A DNA stretch of 64,000 nt, from positions 186,001 through 250,000 of the forward strand of contig JABSPZ010000009.1 in assembly GCA_013213785.1 (NCBI GenBank), read 5' to 3'. The stretch's first letter is position 1, and the number at the start of each line of letters is the position of its first letter. Source of the stretch: Henriciella sp. (GTDB lineage: Bacteria > Pseudomonadota > Alphaproteobacteria > Caulobacterales > Hyphomonadaceae). Both the position numbers and the translations under genes were made by a program. Of the stretch, positions 36,354 through 47,321 are shown one piece after another. The notes under the pieces are model-generated. The model had not been told where the DNA came from, ran no database searches, and saw nothing but the letters and a program-made list of their open reading frames with translations.

Positions 36354-37054
36354 GCGGTCTCCTTCGTTCGGACCGTACGCTGTTCGATCCGTTTTTCGAA
36401 AGTCCCCTGTACCAATCGGTGCACATAGATGCCGGGAATGTGGATCGCATCTGGATCCAACTCGCCTGGCTCAACAATCTCTTCAACTTCCATGACGCAG
36501 ACCTTGCCGCAGGTCGCGGCGGGTAGATTGAAGTTGCGCGCGGTCTTGCGGAAAATCGCATTGCCGGTTGTGTCTGCTTTCCAGGCTTTGACGATGGCGA
36601 GATCGGCGAAGATACCTTCTTCAAGGATATAGTCTTCGCCGTTGAAGGACTTCACCTCCTTGCCTTCGGCGATCACGGTGCCGACGCCCGTCTTCGTATA
36701 GAATCCTGGGATGCCGGCGCCACCTGCGCGCATGCGTTCAGCGAGGGTGCCTTGCGGGTTGAATTCAAGTTCCAACTCACCCGACAAATATTGCTGCATA
36801 AACAGATCGTTTTCGCCAACATAGGACGAGCACATTTTGGCGATCTGTTTGGTTTGAAGCAGCAGGCCAAGGCCGAAATCATCAACGCCAGCGTTGTTCG
36901 AATAGATGGTCAGGTCTTTCGTCCCGGCCTCACGAATAGCGGCGATGGAAAGTTCGGGGATCCCGCATAGGCCAAATCCGCCGGCGGCAATCGTCATGCC
37001 GTCAAACAGAACGCCCTCGAGCGCAGCGGCAGCGCTTTCATAGACTTTGTTCAT
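36350..37054 (-). CDS. 3-oxoacid CoA-transferase subunit A
   Basis: 234 residues. The A-subunit signature [16 protein letters not shown] is at the N-terminus, and [21 protein letters not shown] matches succinyl-CoA:3-ketoacid CoA-transferases of the ScoA branch. It leads an operon with the CMD gene, the B subunit and the methyltransferase. The regulator of the operon is not visible; the nearest is the WYL protein, which is on the same strand upstream. Confidence 0.95.
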   Translation of the reverse strand: MNKVYESAAAALEGVLFDGMTIAAGGFGLCGIPELSIAAIREAGTKDLTIYSNNAGVDDFGLGLLLQTKQIAKMCSSYVGENDLFMQQYLSGELELEFNPQGTLAERMRAGGAGIPGFYTKTGVGTVIAEGKEVKSFNGEDYILEEGIFADLAIVKAWKADTTGNAIFRKTARNFNLPAATCGKVCVMEVEEIVEPGELDPDAIHIPGIYVHRLVQGTFEKRIEQRTVRTKETA

Positions 37055-37142
37055 GGCCCCTCGTTACGTCGCGATACTTGCAAATGCAAGAGACCCGAGC
37101 GCTCATTTCGAGTGAACATATTCGCTCACGGCAAACCGCGTC

Positions 37143-37838
37143 TCAATCCCCGGGATGGGACTGTTCCAGACGGTCCAAATACTCTCTCAGCATCGAGACG
37201 CGTCTTGGACGGAAAGAGCGGTCCGTGACGGTCATTTCGACGATCCGATCGATCCGGAAAGAGCGATAGGCTGTCCGAAGCTCGCACCAGGCGAGAACGA
37301 CTAAAGAGCGATCAAAGAAAACAATGGCGAGCGGCTGGATGGCCCGCCGGGTTTTGTTCTCATCAACGTCGGAATAATCGATTTCGATCACTTGCTCGTT
37401 GCGGGTCGCGTGCCGCAGGGTTTCAATATCAATCGAGATTTCCGGACGGCAGTAAAACCTTTTGGCGTATAGGACGGCGTGCTCAAACTCCGCCCGCATG
37501 CGCTCCGGCAATGAGGCTTTGAGTTTTGAGAGGGCATTCTCTGCCGCCTTCGCGAGGACCGGGTCGGCGACTTCAACCACTTCGCGCAGACCCAGGACCA
37601 GGGCTTCCATTTCGTCTCGGCTGAACATCATCGGCGGTAGGGCAGGGTCTTCCTGCAGCGTATAGCCATACCCTGCCTCGCCATCGATCAGCGCGCCAGA
37701 CCGGCGGAGCGAGTCAATGTCGCGGTAGATGGTGCGCTGGGACACCCCTAACTCTTTCGATAGCGCATGCGCTTTCACGGGTGCCGGAAAGGTTCTCAAG
37801 CACTGCATTAATTGAAGAAGGCGGTCACTTTTAGCCAT
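37143..37838 (-). CDS. YafY/DeoR-type WYL-domain transcriptional regulator
   Basis: 231 residues from the ATG at 37838; the longer frame adds five residues. An N-terminal winged HTH (DRLLQLMQCLR, then SQRTIYRDIDSLRRSG) precedes a WYL-type sensor domain (about 130-231) and a C-terminal WCX extension. It is divergent from a GST-like gene, which is its probable target; TGACA/TGTCA repeats lie between them. Confidence 0.93.
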   Translation of the reverse strand: MAKSDRLLQLMQCLRTFPAPVKAHALSKELGVSQRTIYRDIDSLRRSGALIDGEAGYGYTLQEDPALPPMMFSRDEMEALVLGLREVVEVADPVLAKAAENALSKLKASLPERMRAEFEHAVLYAKRFYCRPEISIDIETLRHATRNEQVIEIDYSDVDENKTRRAIQPLAIVFFDRSLVVLAWCELRTAYRSFRIDRIVEMTVTDRSFRPRRVSMLREYLDRLEQSHPGD

Positions 37839-37859
37839 GCTTGACCATACCAAACACTG

Positions 37860-37901
37860 CTGACAGAAAGTGACAAGAGGGACGTGCTAGCCAGCTGTCA
37901 G
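37860..37901. promoter_or_regulatory. TGACA/TGTCA repeats between WYL regulator and GST
   Basis: CTGACAG at 37860-37866 and CTGTCAG at 37895-37901 are an inverted repeat with 28 bases between. A third TGACA at 37871-37875 repeats directly after ten bases. They occupy the 81-bp divergent gap and are plausible operators for the WYL regulator. Confidence 0.4.
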
Positions 37902-37919
37902 TAGCAAGGATGTCCCACC

Positions 37920-38591
37920 ATGATCAAATTCACCGTCTATCCTGCAGCCTTTGAAGAACCTACTGCCAGCCCGTTTTGCATGAAGTCTTTGTGCATGCTG
38001 CAGGCCGCTGGCGTGCCCTTCGAGATCATCGAGACTGGCGATCCTCGCAAAGCCCCGAAGGGCAAGCTCCTCTTCATTCAAGTTGATGACATGGAAGTGC
38101 CCGACAGCGAGCAGATCCGTTCGTTTATTGAGACCATCACGGACGTAGATTTCGATGAAGGGCTGTCAGAGCGCGACCGCGGGATCTCTCGCGCGCTGAT
38201 TCGTATGGTGGAAGAGCATATCTATTTCTCGATTGTGGCGGACCGCTGGGGCGAGGATGACAATTGGGAATATGTGAAGGCGGCCTTCTTCAATGAGATT
38301 CCGGGCTTCATTCGCGGCTTTGTCAAGGGTCACATTCGCAAACAAGCGCTCGCGCAAGTCAGAGGGCAGGGGACAGGCTTGCACTCACCGGAAGAGCGTT
38401 TTGATCGCGTCCGAAGAGATCTGATCGCGATCCGCGAAGTGCTCGGCGACAAACCCTTCTTGTTCGGGGACAAAGCCACAGCGGCTGACTTCAGCGTGGT
38501 TCCAATGCTGCGGGCCGCCATCGTCACGCCGGTGGAGAAAGCAACGGGACGTTTCATCAAGCAAGACAAGGTCCTGATGGCCTATGTCTAG
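37920..38591 (+). CDS. GST-like protein of the Tom37/metaxin type
   Basis: 223 residues. A thioredoxin-like N-domain begins FTVYPAAFEEPTASPFC, with cysteines at SPFCMKSLCM, and a helical C-domain contains FLFGDKATAADFSVVPML. This is the GST C-terminal motif for folding. The branch (metaxin/failed-axon-connections-like) has uncertain substrates. The divergent WYL regulator probably controls it. Confidence 0.85.
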   Translation: MIKFTVYPAAFEEPTASPFCMKSLCMLQAAGVPFEIIETGDPRKAPKGKLLFIQVDDMEVPDSEQIRSFIETITDVDFDEGLSERDRGISRALIRMVEEHIYFSIVADRWGEDDNWEYVKAAFFNEIPGFIRGFVKGHIRKQALAQVRGQGTGLHSPEERFDRVRRDLIAIREVLGDKPFLFGDKATAADFSVVPMLRAAIVTPVEKATGRFIKQDKVLMAYV

Positions 38592-38650
38592 CGGTTTATG
38601 GATCAATATTACCCGAAACCAGTTGCGGCTTAAGCGCAGCGGATTCGCAC

Positions 38651-38681
38651 AAAAAAGGGCGGCTCGTGGGAGCCGCCCTTT
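38651..38681. terminator. bidirectional terminator between GST and groEL
   Basis: GGGCGGCT (38657-38664) pairs perfectly with AGCCGCCC (38671-38678), with A6 on one side and T3 on the other. It can terminate both convergent transcripts; the A6 serves as the T-run for the groEL direction. Confidence 0.85.
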
Positions 38682-38706
38682 CGTGTTTTCGCAATGAGGG
38701 TGTGGA

Positions 38707-40359
<1,653 letters not shown>

Positions 40360-40395
40360 TCAAATTGAATGATTGGAAAAAATGGGAGACGAGGC

Positions 40396-40686
40396 TTAGC
40401 CCTCGATCACACCCATGATGTCGCTTTCTTTCATGATCAGCAGGTCTTCACCGTCGATTTTCACCTCGGTGCCACCCCATTTGCCGAACAGGATCTTGTC
40501 GCCAGCTTTGACGTCGAGCGGAACGCGCTCATTGTCATCACCGATTGCGCCATTGCCGACAGCAAGGACTTCGCCTTCTTGTGGCTTTTCAGTAGCGGTG
40601 TCTGGAATAATGATGCCGCCAGCAGTTTTGGTGGCTTCTTCAACGCGGCGGACCAGGACACGGTCGCCAAGTGGACGGAACTTCAT
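40396..40686 (-). CDS. groES: co-chaperonin GroES
   Basis: 96 residues from the ATG at 40686 with AGAGG upstream; an in-frame TTG two codons earlier is not needed. [25 protein letters not shown] contains the conserved cap domain and mobile-loop start. It caps GroEL. The promoter region holds CIRCE, so HrcA heat-shock repression is expected. Confidence 0.98.
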   Translation of the reverse strand: MKFRPLGDRVLVRRVEEATKTAGGIIIPDTATEKPQEGEVLAVGNGAIGDDNERVPLDVKAGDKILFGKWGGTEVKIDGEDLLIMKESDIMGVIEG

Positions 40687-40743
40687 GAGCAAACCTCTTG
40701 TTCGTCAGTTCATTGTGTTTGTTTCGTTAGCCCGATGCGAGAA

Positions 40744-40770
40744 TTAGCACTCACACCCCTCGACTGCTAA
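40744..40770 (-). promoter_or_regulatory. CIRCE element (HrcA operator)
   Basis: TTAGCACTC-N9-GACTGCTAA matches the CIRCE consensus TTAGCACTC-N9-GAGTGCTAA with a single mismatch. It lies 58 bases upstream of the groES start on the correct strand. Confidence 0.93.
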
Positions 40771-40850
40771 CGATGCGGTGCAGTTAGGTCCGGCCGCCCT
40801 GCACGTCAACACTTTGATAAGAGATTTTTTGAGGTCTTCTGCGTTTCGCC

Positions 40851-41462
40851 TCAGCGCCCGAGTTCCTGTTTCAAGAAGGCGTTCTCTTGGCGTAGGAGTT
40901 GTAACTCTTCGACCATTGGAGTCAGGCTTGATGATAATTCGGCCTCGGTGAAGCGCGGCGTGATGAATTGCGGGCAATTCCAATCGAACGCCTCGACCTC
41001 AATCGTGAAGAGCCGCTCAACCTTGCCTTGTCCCTCCATGGCAAGCTCCGCAGCGAGGTTGGGATCCGCATCTGCCTCTTGAACTGTTGCACGGCCAAGA
41101 ATCTTTAGCCGTGCACGGTTTGGGTAATCCATTAGAAACAGCGACACGCGCTGCTCGGTCTGCAGATTGCCGACTGAGACATATTGGCGATTGCCTCGAT
41201 AGTCTGCGAAGCCGATTTTCTTATCGGATAGAATTTTCAGAAACCCGCGAGGTCCGCCGCGGTGCTGAATGTACGGCCAGCCATCTTCGGAAACCGTCGC
41301 CATATAGAAGCTGTCGCGCATCGAAATGAAGGCTGCTTCACGATCGCCAATGCCGCTTGGGGCAGGTCGTGCTGTCATCCCGGCATACATTTCGCGAGAT
41401 CCGCGTGCTTCTTGCTCAGCCTTAACATGGTCTGTGAAGGCAATGTCTCCGAAGTGTTTCAT
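40851..41462 (-). CDS. pyridoxamine 5'-phosphate oxidase-fold flavoprotein
   Basis: 203 residues from the ATG at 41462, with AAGGAG upstream; the longer frame lacks a ribosome site. The split-barrel FMN fold is indicated by FYMATVSEDGWPYIQHRGGP and ISLFLMDY-type strands (here RVSLFLMDYPNRARLKI). The C-terminus is a coiled-coil-like helix LQLLRQENAFLKQELGR. Substrate unknown; possibly an F420- or FMN-dependent oxidoreductase. A long inverted repeat lies upstream. Confidence 0.88.
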   Translation of the reverse strand: MKHFGDIAFTDHVKAEQEARGSREMYAGMTARPAPSGIGDREAAFISMRDSFYMATVSEDGWPYIQHRGGPRGFLKILSDKKIGFADYRGNRQYVSVGNLQTEQRVSLFLMDYPNRARLKILGRATVQEADADPNLAAELAMEGQGKVERLFTIEVEAFDWNCPQFITPRFTEAELSSSLTPMVEELQLLRQENAFLKQELGR

Positions 41463-41532
41463 GACGGGCTCCTTGATTGGCTCGCATGTAATTACGCCAC
41501 CGCCAAATGGAACGCTTGGGCGCTTCATAAGT

Positions 41533-41560
41533 CCTATGACATTTGCGTGAGCGTCATAGG
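41533..41560. promoter_or_regulatory. long inverted repeat upstream of PNPOx-fold gene
   Basis: CCTATGAC (41533-41540) and GTCATAGG (41553-41560) are perfect inverted repeats with 12 bases between. The site is 71-98 bases upstream of the PNPOx start and 8 bases past the hydrolase stop. It may be an operator for an unlinked regulator, or the end of the upstream transcript. Confidence 0.5.
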
Positions 41561-41567
41561 TTGCGAC

Positions 41568-42761
41568 CTAGTTAGGGTCTTCGGCGTCAATGGCTGCGGT
41601 GACGATTTGGTAGAACTCTTCTCGTTTCGCGCCTTCACCATCGACGTCACCGAGAGCGGTTCTCCAATTGCTGTTGCTGGCGATCACCAGGTTGCGGCTC
41701 GGGTCGATATAGATCCCTTGGCCGAAGATCCCTTGTGCAGCGAAAGCGCCGGTATCGTAGGTCCACCATTGATAGCCATAGCCGACCCCGTCTTCGCCAT
41801 ATCCAATGCGTTTCGTCGTGGCGCGGTCCAACCAATCGTCTGGTACAATACGTTCGCCGTCGATCATAGCGCCGTCTAGGATGAACTGTCCGAAGCGCGC
41901 AAAGTCACGCGTCGCAGCCTGGATGCAGCAGCCGCTAATTTCGGTGCCATCATCGTTAAGGAGCCAGCTCGCGTCTTGTTGCATGCCGTACGGCTTCCAG
42001 ATTTTCTCGGAGAGATATTCAGACAGCGTTCTGCCAGTCGCTTGGCTGACCAGCACGCCAATCAAATTGGTCTCGCCGGTTGAATAGTTCCAAACTTCCC
42101 CGGCCGGATGTGCGCGCGGCAGCTTGGCCATGTAACTCACAAGGTTGGAGCCACCATCCTCGGCAACGTGTGTGTTAAATCTGGCGACGTCCGAATTGGG
42201 GTCGGTATAGGTCTCGTCCCAGGCCATGCCTGATGACATGGTGAGGAGCTGCTCCACGGTGACATCGTCATAAGCAGAGTTCTCAAGGCCCGAGATATAT
42301 TTCGAAACAGGGTCATCCAGGCTTTCAATGTCGCCATCTTTCAGCGCGATCCCGACCAAAGTTGAGGTCAGCGACTTCGCAACCGAAAAGCTTGTCCAAC
42401 GTCCATCGTCTTCAAACTCAAGACCATACCGCTCCAGGCGAACCACACCGTCTTGCACAACAACCAGTGACGCATGGCGCTGCTCTTCCATATAGGCGTC
42501 GACATCGATTGGGAGGGACAATTCAGAACCGGTTTCGAGCGGACGTACCGTACCTGATGCCGGAATGTCTCGAGATGCGACGAGGATCGGTACCTCATCC
42601 AGCATGCGAAAGCCTGCATCGCGCTGTCCCTCGGTCCAGAACAAGACTTCGGCATCGGTGGGAAGATTGGTGATCAATCGCCGCCAGTCAGATCCGATCA
42701 TCCACCAGAAGATGGCGCCAATCAGTGCAACAATTCCGAGCCCAATCGCGAGTTTTCTCAT
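41568..42761 (-). CDS. serine hydrolase, class C beta-lactamase fold
   Basis: 397 residues with an N-terminal hydrophobic anchor (5-23). The S-x-x-K motif is Ser126-V-A-Lys129, and a Tyr at 226 in WNYSTGETN fills the YxN position with YST. The WDETYTDPNSD segment resembles the 6-aminohexanoate-dimer hydrolase/esterase branch. It probably hydrolyses esters or amides in the periplasm. The MFS gene is 21 bp upstream on the same strand. Confidence 0.88.
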   Translation of the reverse strand: MRKLAIGLGIVALIGAIFWWMIGSDWRRLITNLPTDAEVLFWTEGQRDAGFRMLDEVPILVASRDIPASGTVRPLETGSELSLPIDVDAYMEEQRHASLVVVQDGVVRLERYGLEFEDDGRWTSFSVAKSLTSTLVGIALKDGDIESLDDPVSKYISGLENSAYDDVTVEQLLTMSSGMAWDETYTDPNSDVARFNTHVAEDGGSNLVSYMAKLPRAHPAGEVWNYSTGETNLIGVLVSQATGRTLSEYLSEKIWKPYGMQQDASWLLNDDGTEISGCCIQAATRDFARFGQFILDGAMIDGERIVPDDWLDRATTKRIGYGEDGVGYGYQWWTYDTGAFAAQGIFGQGIYIDPSRNLVIASNSNWRTALGDVDGEGAKREEFYQIVTAAIDAEDPN

Positions 42762-42782
42762 CCGTGCTGCTCCAAGTCTCGA

Positions 42783-44219
42783 TTATGATTTTGGTTTATA
42801 GTCTTCGTTTTTGAGATTCCAGATCGGGGTGCGAACCACCATCCAGATGATCAATAGCGTCATGCCACCAGCTGGAACCACCGCGATCTTATAAGGTCCG
42901 AACGCATCCACGAGCCAGCCCATAATCGCCGCGCCGAAGGGCGCCCCGGCCATGAAGCCGAGTTGATAGATCGATAGCACCCTTGCCAATTGGTCTTTCG
43001 GTGCTGCGTCCTGAACAATCGATCGGCTCATCGCGATCGACACGCCCGCGGATAGGCCCCAAGCGAATACGATGGCGAGGAACCCTTCGTGCGGGATTTT
43101 GGTCATCATTGGCAAGATTGCCAGCGACCCTAAGAGCTGCGCCGTTAGCAGCAACCGGCCTTGGCGCTTGATGTTTTTGAAAAGTGAGAGCGCTACCGAG
43201 GAGACGAATGCGCCGAGCCAGAATGTAACAAACATATCGCGGATGCCGTCGCCGGAGAGACCGTAAACATCGCGGTTGATAATCGGTAGAACGACCAGGA
43301 ACGCGCCGATGACAAATATTCCGACACCGAACATCAAGACGGTCATGGCCCAAAGCTTTGCGTCTCCTGCGACCACTTTGAAGCCCTCGCCAATGTCTCC
43401 AAAGGCGGCGCCAAAGCCGGATCGGCCGGTATTCACTTTGCGGCCCTTGGCAAGCATGAAGGCGAGGACAGCGCCCGCTGCAACGACAGCGCCTTGCAGC
43501 GCCATCAGGAACCAGCTGTCGATCGGCCCAACTCCGAAGCCGCCGAGCCAGTCGGGCATCTTTGTCATTTTGTCGGCATAGCCGCCAAGCACGAGGCCTG
43601 TAATCTGAGCGGCAAACTGCGCCAGCGTCGCAAAGGCGACCCCTTGCTGCAGGGTCACACCAGAGCCAACGCGGCCGCGTCGCTCCACAACTTCGTTCAG
43701 AATGGAGTCTCGCGCCGGCATCATAAACGCGCCAACAGTCCCGAGCGCGAGCCCGTAAGCGATCATGAGAGGATAAGAGAGATTGTCTGTCGCGAGCGCG
43801 AAGGCCAGCGCGAAGGCTGGTAGCGAGGCAAACACGTGTAGGATCATCAAAAGGGATTTTCCTGAAGCGCGTTCTGCAATGACTCCGCCGAGCAGCAAAA
43901 AGATCACGGAGGGACCTGATAATGCGAGGTTGGCGATGCCGAGTTCCGTACCGCCCAACCCCAATTTATTGGTGATCAAATAGGGAAACAGAACCATTTG
44001 CAGGCCGAAAGCGATGAACCAGGTCGCCTGCACCGAAAGGTAAGCCGGCAGTTCCACTTTCACGCCGCGCCTGGCTTTTTGGGCCATCATGGACTGCGCC
44101 GTCTCAAGCAAAGATGCGCCCGCACTCATGGCGGATCCCATCCCACTCAAGGGAGAACGCGCTTCTTCCAGGAGATCTGGTTCGTCGAGGTCTTCAGCCG
44201 TTTCTGGCTTTTCACTCAT
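42783..44219 (-). CDS. MFS transporter
   Basis: 478 residues with about twelve transmembrane helices after a 60-residue charged N-terminal extension. The loop GVIAERASGKSLLM fits MFS motif A position, and ARDSILNEVVERRGRVGSG is the second-half loop. The substrate is not readable; it may export a product handled by the adjacent hydrolase. It is divergent from the DoxX-like gene. Confidence 0.88.
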   Translation of the reverse strand: MSEKPETAEDLDEPDLLEEARSPLSGMGSAMSAGASLLETAQSMMAQKARRGVKVELPAYLSVQATWFIAFGLQMVLFPYLITNKLGLGGTELGIANLALSGPSVIFLLLGGVIAERASGKSLLMILHVFASLPAFALAFALATDNLSYPLMIAYGLALGTVGAFMMPARDSILNEVVERRGRVGSGVTLQQGVAFATLAQFAAQITGLVLGGYADKMTKMPDWLGGFGVGPIDSWFLMALQGAVVAAGAVLAFMLAKGRKVNTGRSGFGAAFGDIGEGFKVVAGDAKLWAMTVLMFGVGIFVIGAFLVVLPIINRDVYGLSGDGIRDMFVTFWLGAFVSSVALSLFKNIKRQGRLLLTAQLLGSLAILPMMTKIPHEGFLAIVFAWGLSAGVSIAMSRSIVQDAAPKDQLARVLSIYQLGFMAGAPFGAAIMGWLVDAFGPYKIAVVPAGGMTLLIIWMVVRTPIWNLKNEDYKPKS

Positions 44220-44364
44220 ATTTTTAGCCCTTGCTCCCAGCCGAATAAATTGTCGTGGGATTTGCGATCAGGCAACAGGAAATATCCGCTGATAGCAAGC
44301 CTTTGTCTTGGAGCTGCCTCATCAGCGTGTTAGGTCTCAATCAACAAACCAAGGAGAGACATCC

Positions 44365-44823
44365 ATGCGAGCCATGCGTCAGTTGGGGAGTTGGGGGCTG
44401 GCTCTATTTTTGATCGCCATGTTTGTGCAGGCGACCATTCATCCGCTGCCAAACCCGCCCGAGGGCAGCGTAAAGCTGTTTGATCCGCCAGGGCAGAACA
44501 TCGTCTTCGCGACGATTGCAGCGAACACTCAAATTCCATTGTTTGAACCGACGGGGCGAATTCTGGTTGCGATCGGAGAGCTTCTCGCGGCACTCTTGCT
44601 CCTCTTGCCGTTCACTCGCCGCCTCGGCGCGATTCTGTCCTTTCTTATCTTATCGGGCGCCGTTGCATTTCACTTGATGCCAAGTGTTCTAGGGCGCGAA
44701 GTTCCGGTTTCATTGGAAGCAGGCGCCGCCACGGACGGCGGTCAGCTGTTCGCGCTGGCGATCGCAATGCTGGCAGCGAGCATGCTTTTGTTTGTCATAC
44801 ATCCAAAAAGAAACACCGGATAA
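44365..44823 (+). CDS. DoxX-like four-helix membrane protein
   Basis: 152 residues from the ATG at 44365 with AGGAGA upstream; the longer frame has no ribosome site. Four hydrophobic segments with the motif LVAIGELLAALLLLLPFTRRLGA characteristic of the DoxX-like group (given here in part). Function unknown. Confidence 0.75.
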   Translation: MRAMRQLGSWGLALFLIAMFVQATIHPLPNPPEGSVKLFDPPGQNIVFATIAANTQIPLFEPTGRILVAIGELLAALLLLLPFTRRLGAILSFLILSGAVAFHLMPSVLGREVPVSLEAGAATDGGQLFALAIAMLAASMLLFVIHPKRNTG

Positions 44824-44885
44824 TCTCATCGGAAAATTAACGACTTCACGGCAAAGTTGTATGGATTCACAGCCGGAGTGGGGCG

Positions 44886-46091
44886 ATGAGCGAAGCAAAT
44901 CCAGTCGAAGAGACGCCGAACGAGACGGGTCATGCGCGCAAGATATTGCTGCGCCGTCTGATCGATTACATCGCACTACCAGGCTCTCAAGTTGCGCCGC
45001 AGGACCGCTCTATGGGTGGAGATATCCTGCTCGACATGCTGTTCCACGCGACCGAAGAGGAGCGCTTTTTGTGCTCCAGTCGTTTGTCCGTCATGAGCGA
45101 AGCACCACGCCGTGTGCTGCGCTATCTGGCACAATGTAATCTCGAAATCGCGCAACCTCTTCTGGAGGTGAGTGAAGCCTTCGATAGTTCCGACTTGCTG
45201 GAGATTGTTGATCATGTCTCTGTCGAGCACCGGATTATGATCGCAAAGAGAAAGCGCGTTCCGGTCGCAGTCTCTGACCAACTTGCGCGCCGCGGAGAGA
45301 TTTCTGTCGTCAAAGCGCTGCTTGGCAATAAAGGCGCGGATCTCTCTGAGACAGCCGTCGACGTTCTGGTCGGGCGTTCTCGTAGTGAAGAGGGTCTCGT
45401 CGAATTACTAATTACGCGGCTTGAACTGAAGCCCGCACAAGCAATGGCGATGTTCTGGTGGTCGGACCGCGAAACCCGCCGGATCATTCTTCAGCGCCAC
45501 GCGGCAGATCGATCAGAAATGGTTGGCATGTGCGGGGACGTGTTCGCGATTGCGGCCAAAGAAGGCTGGGCTGACCCGGTCGCCCGCAAAACGCTGCAAC
45601 TGATCGAGCGACGACAAAGAAACCGCGCCGCTATTGAACGGAGTCCGTTTGACAGCTTGGAGCATGCGATTGAAGCCGCAGCTCAATCGGGAATGACGCC
45701 GGAACTCGTGCAAGAAATCGGCTATTTGGCCGGCATTAAGCCTGTCACCAGCGCGAAAATTTTGAGCGATACAGGCGCGGATGGCATTGCAGTTCTGTGC
45801 AAAGCAACGGGGCTGAAAAAGCCTTCTCTCAGAAATTTCTGGCTCGCACTTAAGCGTCCTTTGGAAGCCGAAGATGGCTCCGTCGATAGAATATTCGCTC
45901 ACCTTGAAGAGACTTATGATTTGCTCAGTGTCGCAAAAGCTCAAACGACTTTGCGCTATTGGAACTGGTCTCTATCCTCGGCCTTCTCGCCAAGCAGTTC
46001 AAAAGACTCCAACCTCGCGTCTGAGCAGGCAAACGACGAATCTACCTTCTCAACAGCACGCCGAACGGCAAGCCTGGTTTTCGGGAAGTAA
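44886..46091 (+). CDS. DUF2336 domain-containing protein
   Basis: 401 residues with an alpha-helical HEAT-like pattern: LLDMLFHATEEERFLCSSRL, then LARRGEISVVKALLGNKGADLSETA and later repeats. DUF2336 proteins are typical of Alphaproteobacteria and of unknown function. The GGDE-type catalytic motifs are absent. It stands just before the Mrp operon but 98 bp apart. Confidence 0.85.
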   Translation: MSEANPVEETPNETGHARKILLRRLIDYIALPGSQVAPQDRSMGGDILLDMLFHATEEERFLCSSRLSVMSEAPRRVLRYLAQCNLEIAQPLLEVSEAFDSSDLLEIVDHVSVEHRIMIAKRKRVPVAVSDQLARRGEISVVKALLGNKGADLSETAVDVLVGRSRSEEGLVELLITRLELKPAQAMAMFWWSDRETRRIILQRHAADRSEMVGMCGDVFAIAAKEGWADPVARKTLQLIERRQRNRAAIERSPFDSLEHAIEAAAQSGMTPELVQEIGYLAGIKPVTSAKILSDTGADGIAVLCKATGLKKPSLRNFWLALKRPLEAEDGSVDRIFAHLEETYDLLSVAKAQTTLRYWNWSLSSAFSPSSSKDSNLASEQANDESTFSTARRTASLVFGK

Positions 46092-46189
46092 GCAATTTTT
46101 CTCACATGACTGGTCGGTTTTGACTGGCCAAAAGTAGATTCCAGCTCTAATTGCGCCCTGATTGAATAAGATTTGGGAGCGCAGGGCGC

Positions 46190-46684
46190 GTGGGCTACTT
46201 TCTTGGGTTGATTGTTGTTCTGGTTGCGCTTTGGACCGGTTTGTCAGGCGAATACACGCTGACCAAGCCGCTGATCGCGACCCTTGGTGCGATTTCTATT
46301 CTGCTTTCTGGATTGCTCGCTTACCGGTTTGATATCCTTGATCGTGAGGGCTCACCATATGCGCGACTGCCGCAATTTCTGGCCTATTGGGCTTGGTTGG
46401 TAGTTGAGATTTTCAAAGCCAATTGGGTCGTCATCAAAGCCTGTTTGCGCTCAACGCTCGATATCAATCCCGCTTTGGTGAAGGTGAAGACGGGCTGTGA
46501 GAGTGATCTCGCTCGGACCGTTTTTGCAAACTCCATCACACTCACGCCGGGCACAGTCAGTGTTGAGGTTGAGGGGAATAAGATCCTGGTGCACGCGCTT
46601 TACGAAGACTCTGCAGGTCCTGGCGCATTTGACGATATGGATCGCCGGTCACGCGAAGCTTGTGATGGGAAGGCTAAGTCATGA
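46190..46684 (+). CDS. mnhE: Mrp-type antiporter subunit E
   Basis: 164 residues from a GTG. Two or three membrane helices then a cytosolic domain with LARTVFANSITLTPGTVSVE, the MnhE/MrpE signature. It opens the ten-gene antiporter operon. The stop overlaps the next start (ATGA). Confidence 0.92.
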   Translation: MGYFLGLIVVLVALWTGLSGEYTLTKPLIATLGAISILLSGLLAYRFDILDREGSPYARLPQFLAYWAWLVVEIFKANWVVIKACLRSTLDINPALVKVKTGCESDLARTVFANSITLTPGTVSVEVEGNKILVHALYEDSAGPGAFDDMDRRSREACDGKAKS

Positions 46685-46971
46685 TAGGGGCCGCTGCGAT
46701 TGCGCTCGTTGTAGCGATAGCGTTGATGCTGATCCGCGCCCTGAGTGGGCCAACATTGTATGACCGCGTATTGGCGGTAAACTCCATCGGCACCAAGATT
46801 ATCCTATTGCTCGGCGTCATCGGATTTCTCACCGGACGGCCAGATTTCCTAGATATTTCAATCCTTTATGCCTTGATTAATTTCGTGGCGACGATCGCGA
46901 TCCTGAAATTCTTCCGCTACCGGTCATTCCAAGTGTCGTTGACCCGTCGCGGCAAAGGAGGGACGAAATGA
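46681..46971 (+). CDS. mnhF: Mrp-type antiporter subunit F
   Basis: 96 residues with three helices. SGPTLYDRVLAVNSIGTKIILLLG is the MrpF family segment. Both ends overlap neighbours by ATGA. Confidence 0.92.
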   Translation: MIGAAAIALVVAIALMLIRALSGPTLYDRVLAVNSIGTKIILLLGVIGFLTGRPDFLDISILYALINFVATIAILKFFRYRSFQVSLTRRGKGGTK

Positions 46972-47321
46972 CGGCAATTCTCGACCTCTGGGCGGCCTTC
47001 CGGCCTGCACTCGGATCTGCGCTCTTGCTTGTCGGCGCCGTTCTCGCCGTCATCGGTACCGTGGGCGTGTTGCGGTTCCCCGATTTCTATTCACGCCTCC
47101 ACGCGGCCAGTATCACCGACACGGCGGCGGCAACGCTTGCTCTAGTGGGCATGGCTTTGCTCGCGCCGAGCTTCGCCGTGGTGTTCAAACTGGCCGTCGT
47201 CTGGCTGTTTCTGTTCCTCACAGGTCCAACATCGTCTCATGCATTGGCCAACGCGGCGCATACCGCAGGATTGCAGCCATTGATCGGTCGGGTCGGCAGT
47301 GAAAATGGAGGCGAAGGATGA
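46968..47321 (+). CDS. mnhG: Mrp-type antiporter subunit G
   Basis: 117 residues with three helices. GTVGVLRFPDFYSRLHAASITDT is the MnhG signature (here reported in part as RFPDFYSRLHAA). It overlaps both neighbours as ATGA. Confidence 0.93.
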   Translation: MTAILDLWAAFRPALGSALLLVGAVLAVIGTVGVLRFPDFYSRLHAASITDTAAATLALVGMALLAPSFAVVFKLAVVWLFLFLTGPTSSHALANAAHTAGLQPLIGRVGSENGGEG

